Shown here piece after piece: positions 23,201 through 35,700 of a stretch of DNA of 64,000 nucleotides. Under the pieces are notes generated by a model. The model was not told the DNA's origin and searched no databases. It was given only the letters and a program-made list of their open reading frames with translations. The stretch comes from Paramacrobiotus metropolitanus. Its lineage: Eukaryota; Tardigrada; Eutardigrada; Parachela; Macrobiotidae. Position 1 is the stretch's first letter, and every line of letters starts with the position of its first letter. Both the position numbers and the translations under genes were made by a program. The stretch is taken from contig NW_026570383.1 in NCBI RefSeq assembly GCF_019649055.1, positions 1 to 64,000 on the forward strand. The letters run 5' to 3'.

Positions 23201-26200
23201 AATTATTTATGCGCGGTAACGTCTGCCTCCACATTATGCTTATACACTCCCAATGAGAATGGAATAAATTATTATACATTATGGAAATTTTATTTCATGC
23301 GTTTTATATTTTTAACTTAATAATTTACTGTGATAAATGATGCTGCGCCTTACCGACACTAAATCCCGGATAATGAGATTTTTAAAGAACCAGTCCAGTT
23401 TAATTACGGGACTTTCCAGGACATTCGTCAACGTCCCCTTTGAGCAAATTTCCCCGACGACGTACTGGCACACATTATCGGGGCTGAGCGCCACGCCGAT
23501 AAAGTGCTGAAGATTGGCGTTGTCCGTCTTTTTGATCTGTAGATCTTCCAGTTATTAACCCCCGTTCAAAAGTAACGCGCCATACAGGTTTACCAGTTTC
23601 AACTCGTCGGTCAACTCGCGGTTGGGCGTCAACTTGCGATCCGTTACGTCGATCAGTCCGACCATGGTGCCGTTGTACAGGGCGAAAAGGTCGCACATGT
23701 AGGCTGAATAGTGAGTTGACTGTTTGCTGGCGCCGGTGTTCTGGCTTCTCTACAACCGTACAAAAAACGGTCGACTACAAAAAGCGCTATGTATGTGCAA
23801 CTAACTAAAAAATCTTTCCTAAAATTATTTTATTTTTACAAAATTTGAAAATTGATGCTACGGTGATTGATTTACCAGGGTTTTCTTGGAGCTACTGGCC
23901 GCTCGCGGACTCTTAATATCCAGCTCCTCCACCATGATCTTCCACCAGTTGGGATTAAAATCCAACCGTGATTGCCTGTATATAATCATTCCATATAGAA
24001 TAATAAACGTTCAGCTTTGATGCCGATAACATTACTGTGTAGTATTTTGTATACCAGAACTGGAGAAAGACGTAGGCGCCCACGGATACCAGAACGGCAA
24101 GGAAGATGAGCGGCAATCCGACCACCAGGCCGATGGTCGTTGGGGATAGTCCCGTCTGCAGGCACTTGTCGTTGCGGAAGCCACACACCGGCTCATCCGG
24201 TGGCAGTTCATCGCGGTTGGCGCGATTGGGCCAGGAGTAGTTGTACAGGCGCCGGTATGTCACGTTGCTGTGCGGTCGAAATTGCAGGACCACCTGCAAC
24301 ATTCAAACGTATAGGATACCGCGCTCGCTATACGAGAGCGCCAATCACTACAACTTTTCTTTCTTCAGTATTTTCCGTGCACATTTGTACTGCATATCCT
24401 ACTGATATCAAAATCCCAACATGACAGGACAATAATTAATTGTCACCGTGTTATCTTCTTTTCCTACTTCATACTTCAAAGTTTGAATTTAACAGGTTTA
24501 GTTACCGCCATCTACATATAAACAGTATTTAAGAGTATTTAAACAAATATACGTAGTACTCTTCCAGAGGTATTTTCAGGTATTTTGTATTACTTTATTT
24601 GAGGTATTTTGTAAGACAGACTACTGCCGAAAATTTCACGGTGCATTTGTGCTTGACCTGTTTTTATGAACTCGTTTAAGCAATGTAGTTATTTAACGTA
24701 TTTTGACAGGCACAGGTGAGCGCCTGTAACAGTAAAAAAAACAACAGAAAATTGCATACTCGCTCTCATTTCTTAGTAATAATTTTAAATACGGAAAAAG
24801 AATATAAAGCACCCTCAATTTATGCTATGGCAGAGCATCTTCCACGTTGGTTTCTTACTTCAACTTTCTTTGCTTTGCAAGCCATTGTACTACCAAATCA
24901 TATGCCATATCATTCTGACAAATACGGCAGATACACGGTCTTATCAAAATATGCGTCGTTCTTTCTGATTTCAAATATTTCAGTGCTGTTTTAATATATT
25001 TTGGATTTCGTATCAAATTTTTGTAATTTATATAACTACATAACTGATAATATGTGCCTTCATAATATTCCGCTGACAAATAAGTACCTTATACGTACTC
25101 TTCTTGCCCGGTTTTTATTAAATCCATGCAGCATTACTGTTTTGTAGATCAAGTTGCTGAAAAACTTTTGAAGCGGGTATGATATCCGTAAACGATTCGC
25201 AATAAATTAACTTGTTCTGATGGTGGCATAATATGAGATCGTATATGAACGATCACATTTAGCACTCGTACTAAAAAGAAATTCAATAGTACAAGAGAAA
25301 TGCAGCGCCGGTAAAGTACTGGCGCATATGCATATGCGGTAGACATTTGGTAGAACAGTGGTTTGCGCTGGCGCATACGCAGTGTCTCAAACCGCTTTGC
25401 CCCAACACTACGAGTAGTACTCAAAATATGATAATACCATTTATGGAAACATTCACAAACACCAATTTTTTATTTTGATCGTGGAGAATGAGTAGCGCCT
25501 GCTCTCGTTGATACTGTAATTATCCGGCTACAAAAAAGCTCAAATCCCAGCGGCATATGTTTGATGGATTTTTTTCAACGCCGTATTAAATGCATGCAGA
25601 ACATTCGCGATACTGCAGTACTGACACTGATGAATCAGCATAAACTCATCTGCTTGCCTGGTATTTATCGCTTTCCACGTTATAATGCTTGAGCACATAG
25701 CCCTTCTCGCGCTGGCGATTGGCCCCAAAGTACATCTTCCCGCCGAGCGGATTGTTGAAGGACGTGTTGGACATGCGCGCCACGATGATGTCGCCGTCGG
25801 TGTAGTTGAGCTCCTCGTCCAGCAGATCCTTCAGCACATATGCATACACCATGATGGACTCGTAGTGGTTGCGCAGCTACGTCGATGGTGTCCAGCGGGC
25901 CGAAGGTGTAATTGTAATGTTCACGCGCCACCCGCGTGGCGGCCAATTGGAAGGTCTCGTCCTCCGTGCCGCGCGTGCTATCATCCAGCAGCTGCGCCAC
26001 CAGCAGGCTCTCGTAGGCGGCCGCGGCACTCTGCAGGCAGAGACAATAAAATGTCACACGCGGGATTACGCAATACATGTGAAAGCGCGGTTCTTCAACA
26101 CTCCTTGCCCTCATTTGGTTTAGTGCGAAAATATTCTTAAATGGCTTTGTTAGCACCAGCTGATCGCAATAAGTACTTGGGCATGCGCAAGTGCGTTCCC

Positions 26201-29128
26201 TCAACGCTTCTAACCACGTTGCGAAAAGTTATATAATATTTAAGTGTGTACACTCGTATAGTCTATATAACATGTATTTTTACAATAGTGCAGCAATACA
26301 TAGAGACATCCAAATATTAGGATTTTATGCGAAAGCACTTTCGAGTTTAGATAAATCATTGCTCAGTTAAGGAAAGGTTAAGGAAAGTTCCCGATTTCGG
26401 ATCTCTATCGAAATTAAGACAAAATTATTTTCACATATTTATATAAGTGCATATATCTGCAATATTACGGCTACTGCAACGTTTAATGGTAGTCATACAC
26501 GAAGTAGTACATATCTACTGGTACTAGTAATTTACAAAACGCAATAACTCATATACCACCATATTTCCTATATATACTGCTCTAACCTAACGGGAAATGA
26601 GTTCCAAATAACTGAATTATAAAGTATATACGCAGCACAATGTGGCTCTGGTATTTCTTTGTTCTCTGTAGTTATCTGCAAAGTGTAGACCTATTTACCG
26701 CATCGTTATTATCGCCGATCGTGGGATCCACTCGACCCCAGTACTCCGGCAGATCGAACAGTTCCGCTGCTATAAACACCTGCCGACAAAAGCACTTCTT
26801 CAAGGAACGTTTGATCGATGTTCTGCCGTATATTTTTCCCGCATATAATCGAAGTAATCGTTACGTTACGGAAACCAAGGAAATCTTACATGTTCGCCTT
26901 TCGTGTATCCCAGACTATGAGCAACCAACTGAAAATATCAACACAGCTGTATCAAATGTAAAAATACTTTTCTGTAGTAAAGCATCGTACCATTACGTTC
27001 CGGACGCAATCCGCATGTCCCAGGATCAGAATCACTGTAAACAGTCGCACTCATTATACCGAAAGGTCAAGGTAAACTTAACCTTCATAACATAATCTTA
27101 TTGATCTATGCGTTCAGAGATTGTCACTGCGCCCCGGAAATTCCCCCTATCGATCATACTTCGAGATCGTTCATTGGCGCTCTCCAGAATCTGTTTGTAC
27201 GTGTCGCGCGTGGCCCGCTGACTGCGCACGGACACGATATTCGTGTTACGGAACATGATGAAATTGGCGTCGCGCATCGTACGCGAAAAACTGTCCACCA
27301 GGTTGGCGAAGAAAGTGAAGGATTCATCGCGAATTATAGTAAGATGGGAGAACTTGCGGAAGACCAGCAGATCAATGAGGAAGCGTGAGAAATCCGTGAA
27401 GCTGAAGGTGGGCTGAATGAGCAGCGGGAAGGTGGAGGGGTTGCTCTCCGCTTGCAGGTAGGTCACGCCGGCACCCGGGATGCACATCATGGCGATGTCC
27501 AGGGCTTCGGCGAAGCCGTACAGCGCCACGGTGGTGTACGGACAACCTGTACAAACGTACATGCCGAATTTAGAATAATCGTTTGCCCCGCGATAGAATA
27601 CTATGATTTCCTATGATTTACACCTTAATTTCCTGCTAATAAATAATTGGACAGTTCAATCAAAACTACTGTAATACATTATACAAACAACTGCAATGTA
27701 CAATTACACTGTACAATTACATTGTACGTTGCACGTGTCTGCATAATGTACAAGAATAGGCGCACTATCCTATATGTAAATAATAACTGTGGACGTTTTG
27801 GAAGATGAGCATCCTTAATTCGTACAAATGATTAAATACAGGTATTGTACAAAATTAATTGTATTTTAATTTCACACATGAAATTATTCTATTTGACGAA
27901 ATTATGATATGAAATTCGCAGCTCTGCAGCTGTCGCTTAAATTTGCACTGGTGCAACAGTTTTAACTGATTTCTTGAAGATCTGTTTTCGTGCTTATGGC
28001 TAACATAGCGCAATCTTTCGAATAGCTGTGATACACTAATAACTGCGATCTTTCGAATAGCTGTGATACATTAATATATTATTCACTATTATTACAATAA
28101 TTTTGAGCACTAACGTGAGGGAACAAAACCAGTTTTAGATTTTACTCCACACTACATCTTTCAAAACAAAAATAATGCTTGAAAGGTTTCACTGCTGAAT
28201 GCTGACGACGCCGTCGCATCAGTGTGTTTGTCTAACTTTTATCCTGCCACTCCTAGTTTCCGCAGTTTTTCTTGCAACAAAAAGGCCTATCGCATACCGG
28301 TAATAAATTATTAAAAACTTCCTTTCGAGCATTATTAAGATGAATATACTGTATATCCGGAAAACGTCCGGAAATGTATGAGGTGCATCCTAATGGATAT
28401 ACCACACCTACTTTTGTTGTGCATATCTGTACGTGGAAGATTATAAATTTATAACACACCATGCAAACTCAGAATGTGCGGATAAAAAAAAGCTTAAAAG
28501 GCGGCGACATGTGCGTGGTGTTAAAAACCTTTAGCTTACGTCACCCGCTCCCACTTGCGCATTCGTTTTACATAACTCAACTGCTTCGTTGCGAAAACAG
28601 TATTACAGTTTTTTTCTGTTCAAATATTTATTTTCCACAAATATGTTTGAAAATCCTCTATTGCAGATAATTCCGTTTCCGAACCGGAAACATGTGCTAA
28701 GTTGATAATAGATCAATAATAATTATTGGTTCTGTTTTCGAAAACGCACGTACAATAACGCAGCATAAGCAATTAATTATCCATTCCAAAGTCAAATAAT
28801 ATCGACACTTACTGGCGCCGATAATGAGGTGGCACGTTTCCCCGGCCTGCAGCAGTCCGTACATGGCCGTCACGGCGGCGCTCTGGCTCTTAATACAGGC
28901 CGGTCCCGCATTCCGGTACACTTTCTGCAGCGTAATCTGATCATTGAGGACGTAGTTGTTGGCGTGATAGATCCCCAAATCCACAAAGGCCGCCACCCGT
29001 TCATATTTCGAATAGTACGAATCACTTTCCCATAAATAACACACCGTGAGATTCCGCGGTAATCCCGGTAGCATGCCCTCCACAATGACCATCACCTGCA
29101 CCACCACCAGAAAAAGAACCGCGCGCAT
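20265..29128 (-). CDS. Receptor-type guanylate cyclase (minus-strand copy)
   Basis: Single-pass receptor converting GTP to cGMP. There are 19 exons (high to low): 29128-28813, 27546-27160, 27034-26991, 26928-26890, 26779-26699, 26030-25658, 24293-24055, 23975-23876, 23749-23594, 23536-23354, 23081-22848, 22785-22672, 22605-22304, 21471-21252, 21063-20916, 20790-20742, 20669-20620, 20541-20450, 20294-20265. The protein has a signal peptide ([18 protein letters not shown]), an ANF-receptor-like ectodomain ([13 protein letters not shown]), one TM helix ([19 protein letters not shown]), a pseudokinase domain ([19 protein letters not shown]), a dimerisation helix ([15 protein letters not shown]) and a cyclase domain with both metal Asp sites ([17 protein letters not shown]), the guanylate-type Glu and Cys ([14 protein letters not shown]) and the tail GKGVLLRTG. 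Exon lengths match the plus-strand paralogue, except that one intron is absent and two bases are missing near 25877, giving one frameshift. One intron has a GC donor (25657). Confidence 0.88.
24294..25657 (-). other. Large intron of the minus-strand guanylate cyclase
   Basis: 1.36 kb AT-rich intron between the end of the ectodomain exon and the transmembrane exon; it begins with a GC donor (GCAAGC) and ends with TTGCAG. No other gene is supported inside. Confidence 0.6.
27697..27727 (+). repeat. Short tandem repeat in intron 1 of the cyclase
   Basis: TGTACAATTACAC is followed directly by TGTACAATTACAT and another TGTAC, giving an imperfect 13-bp tandem repeat. Confidence 0.8.
28011..28072 (+). 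repeat. Tandem duplication of about 30 bp in intron 1 of the cyclase
   Basis: ATCTTTCGAATAGCTGTGAT followed by ACACTAAT recurs 34 bases later as the same 20-mer followed by ACATTAAT. The two copies differ at very few positions. Confidence 0.85.
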
Positions 29129-29762
29129 CTTGCCGTACACATCGCCCAGCGATTGTCGGTCATTTCTGGGCATGGATGGCTGGCAAAAACGAGCGCGGAA
29201 ATTTTACGGAAAACGCGCTGCACAGCACACCGCTTCGTGACGGCAACAAAAGAGCAGCATCTCGTTAACACACGGTATAAGTGGCAAGGATAAAGAGCGG
29301 CAGCGTATTAACCGATGCGAAAATATCCCGGCATTGTCTTTCCCTGCGAGTCAAGACGCCGCTGTAACCTTTTGAGCGACTCCACACCTGCGATCCATAC
29401 ACGGCGTATTTCTCCCGCAGACCGTTGTAAAAAGAATCGATAGCTGTGCGATCGATCGAGGGATGCCGATGGATGTTTAAACAGGTGCACCAACCGGGCT
29501 TCTCAATTACCTCCGCATCGTGGGCTTGTTGATTAAAAGTTTGTACAAGTGTCGGCGTATTTTTGTGCTTGTGTAATAGAGTGCAATAAACGCCATTTAT
29601 ACGCGTATTCTCTTCATAATATTCCCATATTGAAATTATTGATCGAAGTAGCTTATGTTGCGCTGTACGTACAATGAATGTATTGATTGTAAATATAATG
29701 TGACCTTTTCCCGCCAACACAATATGTCCTACACGTGACGCTGCGATATACAAAACACCCAC

Positions 29763-31008
29763 CGCGTGATTGCTCGTTGGCGGCTTGCAGCACCATCCGG
29801 TAGATGTCCATTGTGCTCAGCCGGCTGCGCACCGACTGCACCTCCGTCTTCATGAAAATACTGTAGTTGATGTCGCGCAGCGCCTTGATAAAGCTCAGGA
29901 GAAATCCATGAAGAAGCTGTAGGAGTCGTCGCGGATGACGGTGAGGTGCTGGAAGCCGTTCTGCACGAGGAATTCCACAATGAATTCGGTGAGGTCGGAG
30001 AGACTAAAGGCCGGTTGCACCAGGAGCGGGAAATCGTGGGCGGAGGTGTTGGATTGACGGCGGTGACGCCGGCGCCCGGGATGGCCATCAGCGGCGCGTT
30101 GATGTAGCGCGCAAAACCGTATAAACACTGACGGTTCGCGCGCACCCTGTTATGGAAAAAAAGCCGGTTTTCTTTAATTTCTTACGAATCCTGACGAGAG
30201 AAAAAGTTAGTTTGTTATCTTAGGTATTTAATGTCGGTTTGCTTAAATTATGGGCTTACGTTTCCTAATTGGATACGAAGCTAGTTGGTTTATTTATCTT
30301 GGGTATTTGAAGTCAAATAATGCCGGTTCTTTGATCAGGTTTTTAAAATTTTTTTCGAATCAAAAGCACAATTTTCGCAAACTTCTTCAGTTTTTTTTTA
30401 ATTTGAAAAAGACGGTTTTATTTTATTCTTTGAAAAAGACAGGTTTTCTGATTGGAAAAAAATCGGTTATCGTTGGAACGTTGCGTTTTTATGGGAAAGC
30501 CGATCTTCTTAGGTTTTAAAATAAAAACAGTCGGTTTTCTTAGGCTATGCAATTCCTTAATTTCTCGACAATGTTGACGCGAACTGAGCAAAGTTCTAAC
30601 TGAACCGGCTAATTTTAGCAAGAAGAACACACAACACCCAGCAAAGACATTATTCCACCGGAAATTAGATGATAGAATCCGACACCGTGCCTACGCAAAC
30701 AGTCTTCTACCCGTTCCGATAATTAGATTGCAAGATTCCCCCCATTCCAGCAGATCGTACACTCGATGCACGGCGGTACTCTGGCCCCGGGTGCACGATG
30801 GTCCGAGGATGCGCCACACTCTCCGCAAATTAACATTATACCCTCGCAAGCGATTATTGGCATGCTGGATACCCAAGTCAAGAAACGGCGCCGTGCGATT
30901 AAACGGCGCATAATACGAATCGGATTCCCACAAGTAACACACGGATAATGTTACGCCGTGGATCGGCCGCCGAATAAGCAGGATGGTACCGAGCAGCAAT
31001 CGCAGCAT
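29763..31008 (-). pseudogene. Truncated receptor guanylate cyclase (5' two exons only)
   Basis: Exon 1 (31008-30711) has a signal-like start MLRLLLGTILLI, the family block [17 protein letters not shown] and a phase-1 donor like both complete paralogues. Exon 2 (30146-29763) resembles their second exon (LYGFARYINAPLMAIPGAGV, then FPLLVQPAFSLSDLTEF, then HLTVIRDDSYSFF, then ANEQSRG) but its frame shifts three times. It is 384 nt long against 387 nt in both paralogues, consistent with three one-base losses. Only about 600 bases remain before the next gene, and no transmembrane, kinase-like or cyclase exon is present. The locus therefore looks like a partial tandem duplicate of the 5' end. Confidence 0.8.
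30150..30560 (-). repeat. Degenerate CGGTTTTCTT-type repeats in pseudogene intron
   Basis: Variants of GCCGGTTTTCTTTAATT, GACGGTTTTATTTTATTC, GACAGGTTTTCTGATT, ATCGGTTATCG and GTCGGTTTTCTTAGG recur irregularly, with poly-T or poly-A spacers. No coding or terminal repeat structure is seen. Confidence 0.5.
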
Positions 31009-32751
31009 AATGGATGTAATTAGCGATTGGTAATGTACCGCTAAAAAGAGACGCGGATCGACTGCATTCAGGATTAATCATGGGAATGACGAGTTGGTCG
31101 GATAAGGCTAATATCGATCGATAATATGTTGTGTCGCTGGGTGTTAGATGGGATGCGGGGCTTTTTTTGGATTGCAGACGGTAATAGGTGTACACATATG
31201 AGCAGAAGTGTCCTGTCTCAGATGACAATGTTGGATTAGATGAAATGGATGTACACTGTCGCGTCCAGCGTTGTACAGAATAATTCTTGGGAAAAGCGGA
31301 AAAATCTACCGGGATTATTGGTGCTATGGAGGAAAAAGTATTCTGCTTAAATGTGTTCCGGGTTGCGTTATTTCCGACAAATTCTTGTACAACTCCTCAA
31401 CACATGTTCGCTTTACACAAGCCCATTAATTACTGATGAGAGGCTTCACCATAACTGTTTTCTTTGCTTAAATATTGTTGGTTTTATAGAACAATCCGGT
31501 ATCTGTATCCAGAAGACTTTTTTAATTATAATAAAGTAGAGATCGCACATGGCAAAATTCAGTTGCTGGTAATTACCTGCACCTACAGGTGATCATTATG
31601 AAGGTAATTTGCGACCTTGACGAAACGTATCCCTTTTTTTGCCCTTGAAATGTCATTTTTACAATCACAGTTATAGATAATTTATTTTTATATGAACCTC
31701 GTAAAAGCCTGTTATGTATCTGGCTACGGCCGTTTGGCCGACTTTTTACCATTCAAGGTCTATTACACCCTTCCTGCCACGAATTTGCGCAAAGGGCTTT
31801 TACGTGGACACTTGCAAAAAGTAATAAAAACGATTAAGTTGAAATTAATAATTAAGTAAATTGCCGAATGGGCACGAACACCCGCATTACCATTACGTTT
31901 ATAGCGAAAGGTTTCCACTTCAAGTGCGAACAGACGCTGCTGATTGTTTCCGGTGTGCTAACGATACGGACTAAGCCGACACCTGGTTTCGCTGAAAACT
32001 TTTGGCATCATTCCAGCAAAAACGTTTAAATGCAACCGTTAAATTTTCTGTGAAATATAATATCCGTTTAATTTTTATGTATCAATGGTAAAAAATCAAT
32101 AGCCAATCCTTGTTCGTTTGTGGCCAGTACTTCAAAGGTCAGGTGGTATCGTAAAATTGTGACCGGGCAAAATTCATGGCTCTTATCGCTTTTATTTGAA
32201 TCTAGAAAAGTGGGACAAAATTACATACGGAATATGTTACGATTATTTAGCTTTTTCAGTGAGAATCCCTCGAGGCACTGAGTGTAGACCGTGGTGTGTT
32301 TTCTGCACGCTAAGCGCCTGGAACGCAAGCATTGCGACAAGCGTACACAATCCCGTAAAAACACGTCTCGCTACTACTTAACGGGATTAATCAAATTCCC
32401 TCTCAATGCGGTTCACACGATACCGGCACTTTATTTGTGTAAAGTGCTCTTAACCGGCGGTGTCGAGTAACGGCGCCGACGGGTAGCCAGTTATTTGACT
32501 TTATCCGTCGTTATTGACGGATTTTGAATAATTCAACCGATGGAAATCTACACAAGAATATGGTCTACACGCTAATGTTTTTCCCGCGTCTGACGGACTA
32601 ATTGCCGAAATAGATAAATCAATTTATGGATACACATCGGGACTGTCAACCTCACGCAATCAACGGATTATGAAGTGATGGAAAAAATGCCCTTCGTTGT
32701 GATTAATGATTCAGGTGCGAGGGTGCACACGGTGTGTTTCTTTCGGCCAAA
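31009..32751. other. Intergenic DNA between head-to-head cyclase loci
   Basis: 1.7 kb AT-rich region that would carry the promoters of the divergent cyclase loci. No gene, TATA box or repeat is convincingly visible. Confidence 0.5.
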
Positions 32752-35700
32752 ATGTGGTATTTTTTATTGGTGTATCTGTCCTTTGCGTTGGCCAGCGAGG
32801 ATCTGAAGATAACGTATCTGAATCGGACCGAGGTATTTTTATCCGACCACAGCGTTTTAAACGCGACGTATGGCGTGGTGGTTAACAGTACGACAGCGGC
32901 ACCGGAGAAGGCTAAAGAGACGGTTAATTATAACCGTACCAGGACGTTTCTCAACATCTGTTTTCTGTGGGAAACGGACTCCTACTATTCATCGTATAAT
33001 CGGGTGGCGCCGTTCGTTGAGCTGGGGATTGAAGAGGGAAATAAGATTCTGAAGAAGTACAACATCGAGATGCGACAGTTTTATCAGAGCACGGGTCCAT
33101 CGTGCACCAGTGGACAGCAGATTGCCATACGGAATTTCTATAATCTCCTTAATTCCGGCGTCAAATGCCAGATTATGATCGGCATTAGTAAGAATAATCT
33201 GTCTGGTCTGTTATGCTGTTAAACATACACTAATTTTTGATTTATTTCCAGGATTTCTTTCCACAAGAACAACCTTTTTTAATAAAGTAAAAATTTTCTA
33301 TTAAAATTGTGACATTATTTAAGACAAAAAATAAGTACAAGAAAAAAAAAGAAAAACTAAAACAGATAAAAGATAAACTATGTGAAATTCAGAAACAAGA
33401 TTTGTTTTAAATTTCGCTGATGCGCACAGGTTGTCCGCACTCGGTGACGGCTCTGTACGGATTCGCCCACTACTTGAACATCCCGCTCTTGGCGATTCCC
33501 GGTGCCGGCGCCACATCCGTCCAACCGGATGGTTCCTCCAGTTTCTTCCCACTCTTCGTCCAACCGACGTGGAGCTCGACGGATCTCTGCACCTTCATGA
33601 TACGCTTCCTAACGGTCTACAACCTCACACAGATCACCGTCATCCAGGATGATTCCTACAATTTTTACGTCAATCTGGCCATCAGTTTCTCTAAGACGGT
33701 GAAGAACCTCAACTACCCGATTTATGCCAGCATGATCATCGAGCCGGTGAAGGCGCTGGACACGGATCAGGCCACGTACAAGAAAATCCTCACAGCCCAT
33801 ACCGAACGATCACGAGGTCCATCAAACTTTCGAATTATTTTGCTGTTTTGTGCCCTTTCTAATGCATCGTCATCCATAAGCAACACGTCATATATGTAGA
33901 TAAATTTTTTGTTATTGATTTTTGAAGTAAATTTTGTGGGGTTTCACGTAAGATGAAATTCGCTAGAAGAACCTTGCTTGACAAAACGCTGTCTATTTCT
34001 GTAGTTATGCTGATTCTCGGACACGCGTTATGTGTCAGGAACATCATGGTAAATACGTGCACGCCCAGTTTGTAGATATCATGTCATCAGTACAAATTCC
34101 CAACACATCTGTTTGAAACTGCAAGGTTCCCTGACAAAACTGTTTGCTTCCAGATCGCCGCTGCGGAACTGGGCTATACCCAAGGAGAACACGTAAGACT
34201 TCATTCCCGCAATCAATGTGTAACACAACAAACGTGAAAATGTTTTGTACAGATTTATATCGCTGTCGAGCTGTTCGAGCTGAAAGCGTATTGGGGCACT
34301 AACGATCCGGAAGCGGTGGATGCACCGGCTGGCGACCATTCCGACCTGGTAGGCATATTGCAGATTTCCATCAACTGCATTGCTGGGTAGTACAGCTAAC
34401 AGGGCAATCAATAGATGCAAAATCGTTGATTTAATTTATATCAATAAACCCAATAAGAAACTGATCAATGACAGGTCTTCATGCATTGGTCGTTGCAGAT
34501 TGCCATACCGGCGTATGAGAGCCTCCTCGTCTTCCAGTTAATGGACGACACCGTGGTCGGTCCGCTGGAAGAGCAGTTTGAACTGCAGGCCACACACTAT
34601 GCCCGGGTCAAGTATAATTACTCGTTTGGAGCGCTGGAAAAAGTATGTACACTGTCCAACAACGGAATTTTATTTACTAACTACATATAACAATCCACTG
34701 TTATACAGTGTACATACAGTACATAAGCATTATCCTAGGCGAATAAATCCTATTTTTTTAAAAATAGTTAAATAGATTCATAAGTCTCTGGAATGTGTCG
34801 CAAAATCACATGAGTTCGGCTGCAGATCGACATAATATTGCGGAACCACTACGAGTCTCTGGTCATCTACGCGATGATCATCGATAACCTGATTCAGCAC
34901 GGCAAGAATCACCTCGATGGGAAACTGGTGACATCGCGCATGTTCATGCATGAGTACGAGGATCCATTGGGCGGGATGTTCTACTTTGGCGATGCCCGGC
35001 AGAAGGAGAAAGGCTACATCGCTAAGCATTTCAATGCGCTGGAAGATAAATACGAGGTAGGAATTCTGTTTTACGCTGTAACGTGTTTGGATAACATTAC
35101 TGTATGTGAAAATGGTTTTGGGGTTGCAGATTGTAGTAACGTGTCCGCCGCACAGCAACTTCACGTTCTACCGCAAACAGAAGTTCAACTGGCCCGGCCG
35201 ACATACCGATACACTGCCGCCCAATGAGCCGAAATGCGGGTACCGTGGCGAGAAATGCCTAGTGAATCTGTCCACGTCCATGCTGGGCTTCATCGTAGCC
35301 ATCTGTCTGGTGTTTGGGGCTATCATGGCGGTCGCCGGTGGCGTTATTGCCGTTCGTTTGTGGTACTCACTACACACCGACTAATATATTTTTCTCGCTG
35401 ATATATTTTTTCTTTATTCTAATTTTACGTAGGAAAACCAAGAAGGAGTCCAATCCGTACTGGTGGCGAATCCCGCTGGACCAGATCGACGTAAAGGCGC
35501 ATAAAAGCCTCGCACTGTCCAGACGCTCCATGGCAAGACATTGTATTTTAGAAGCTCTGTAAATGCAAGTGCAATACTGAATATTTTTTGCAGAGAAGTT
35601 CGATGACACTGGCCACCATGACAACCAGCGCCCAGTTGTCCGCCCAGATGGTTGGACTTTTCGGGCTGTACAATGAGAACATGGTCGGACTGATTGATGT

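Noticed and set aside
26640-27095. 151-codon plus-strand frame
   Set aside because: It is antisense to three small cyclase exons (26699-26779, 26890-26928, 26991-27034) whose lengths and phases match the paralogue.
29265-29762. 165-codon minus-strand frame between truncated and complete cyclase genes
   Set aside because: No domain, no start context, and composition is that of AT-rich spacer; it follows directly on the pseudogene's second exon by read-through of its intron.
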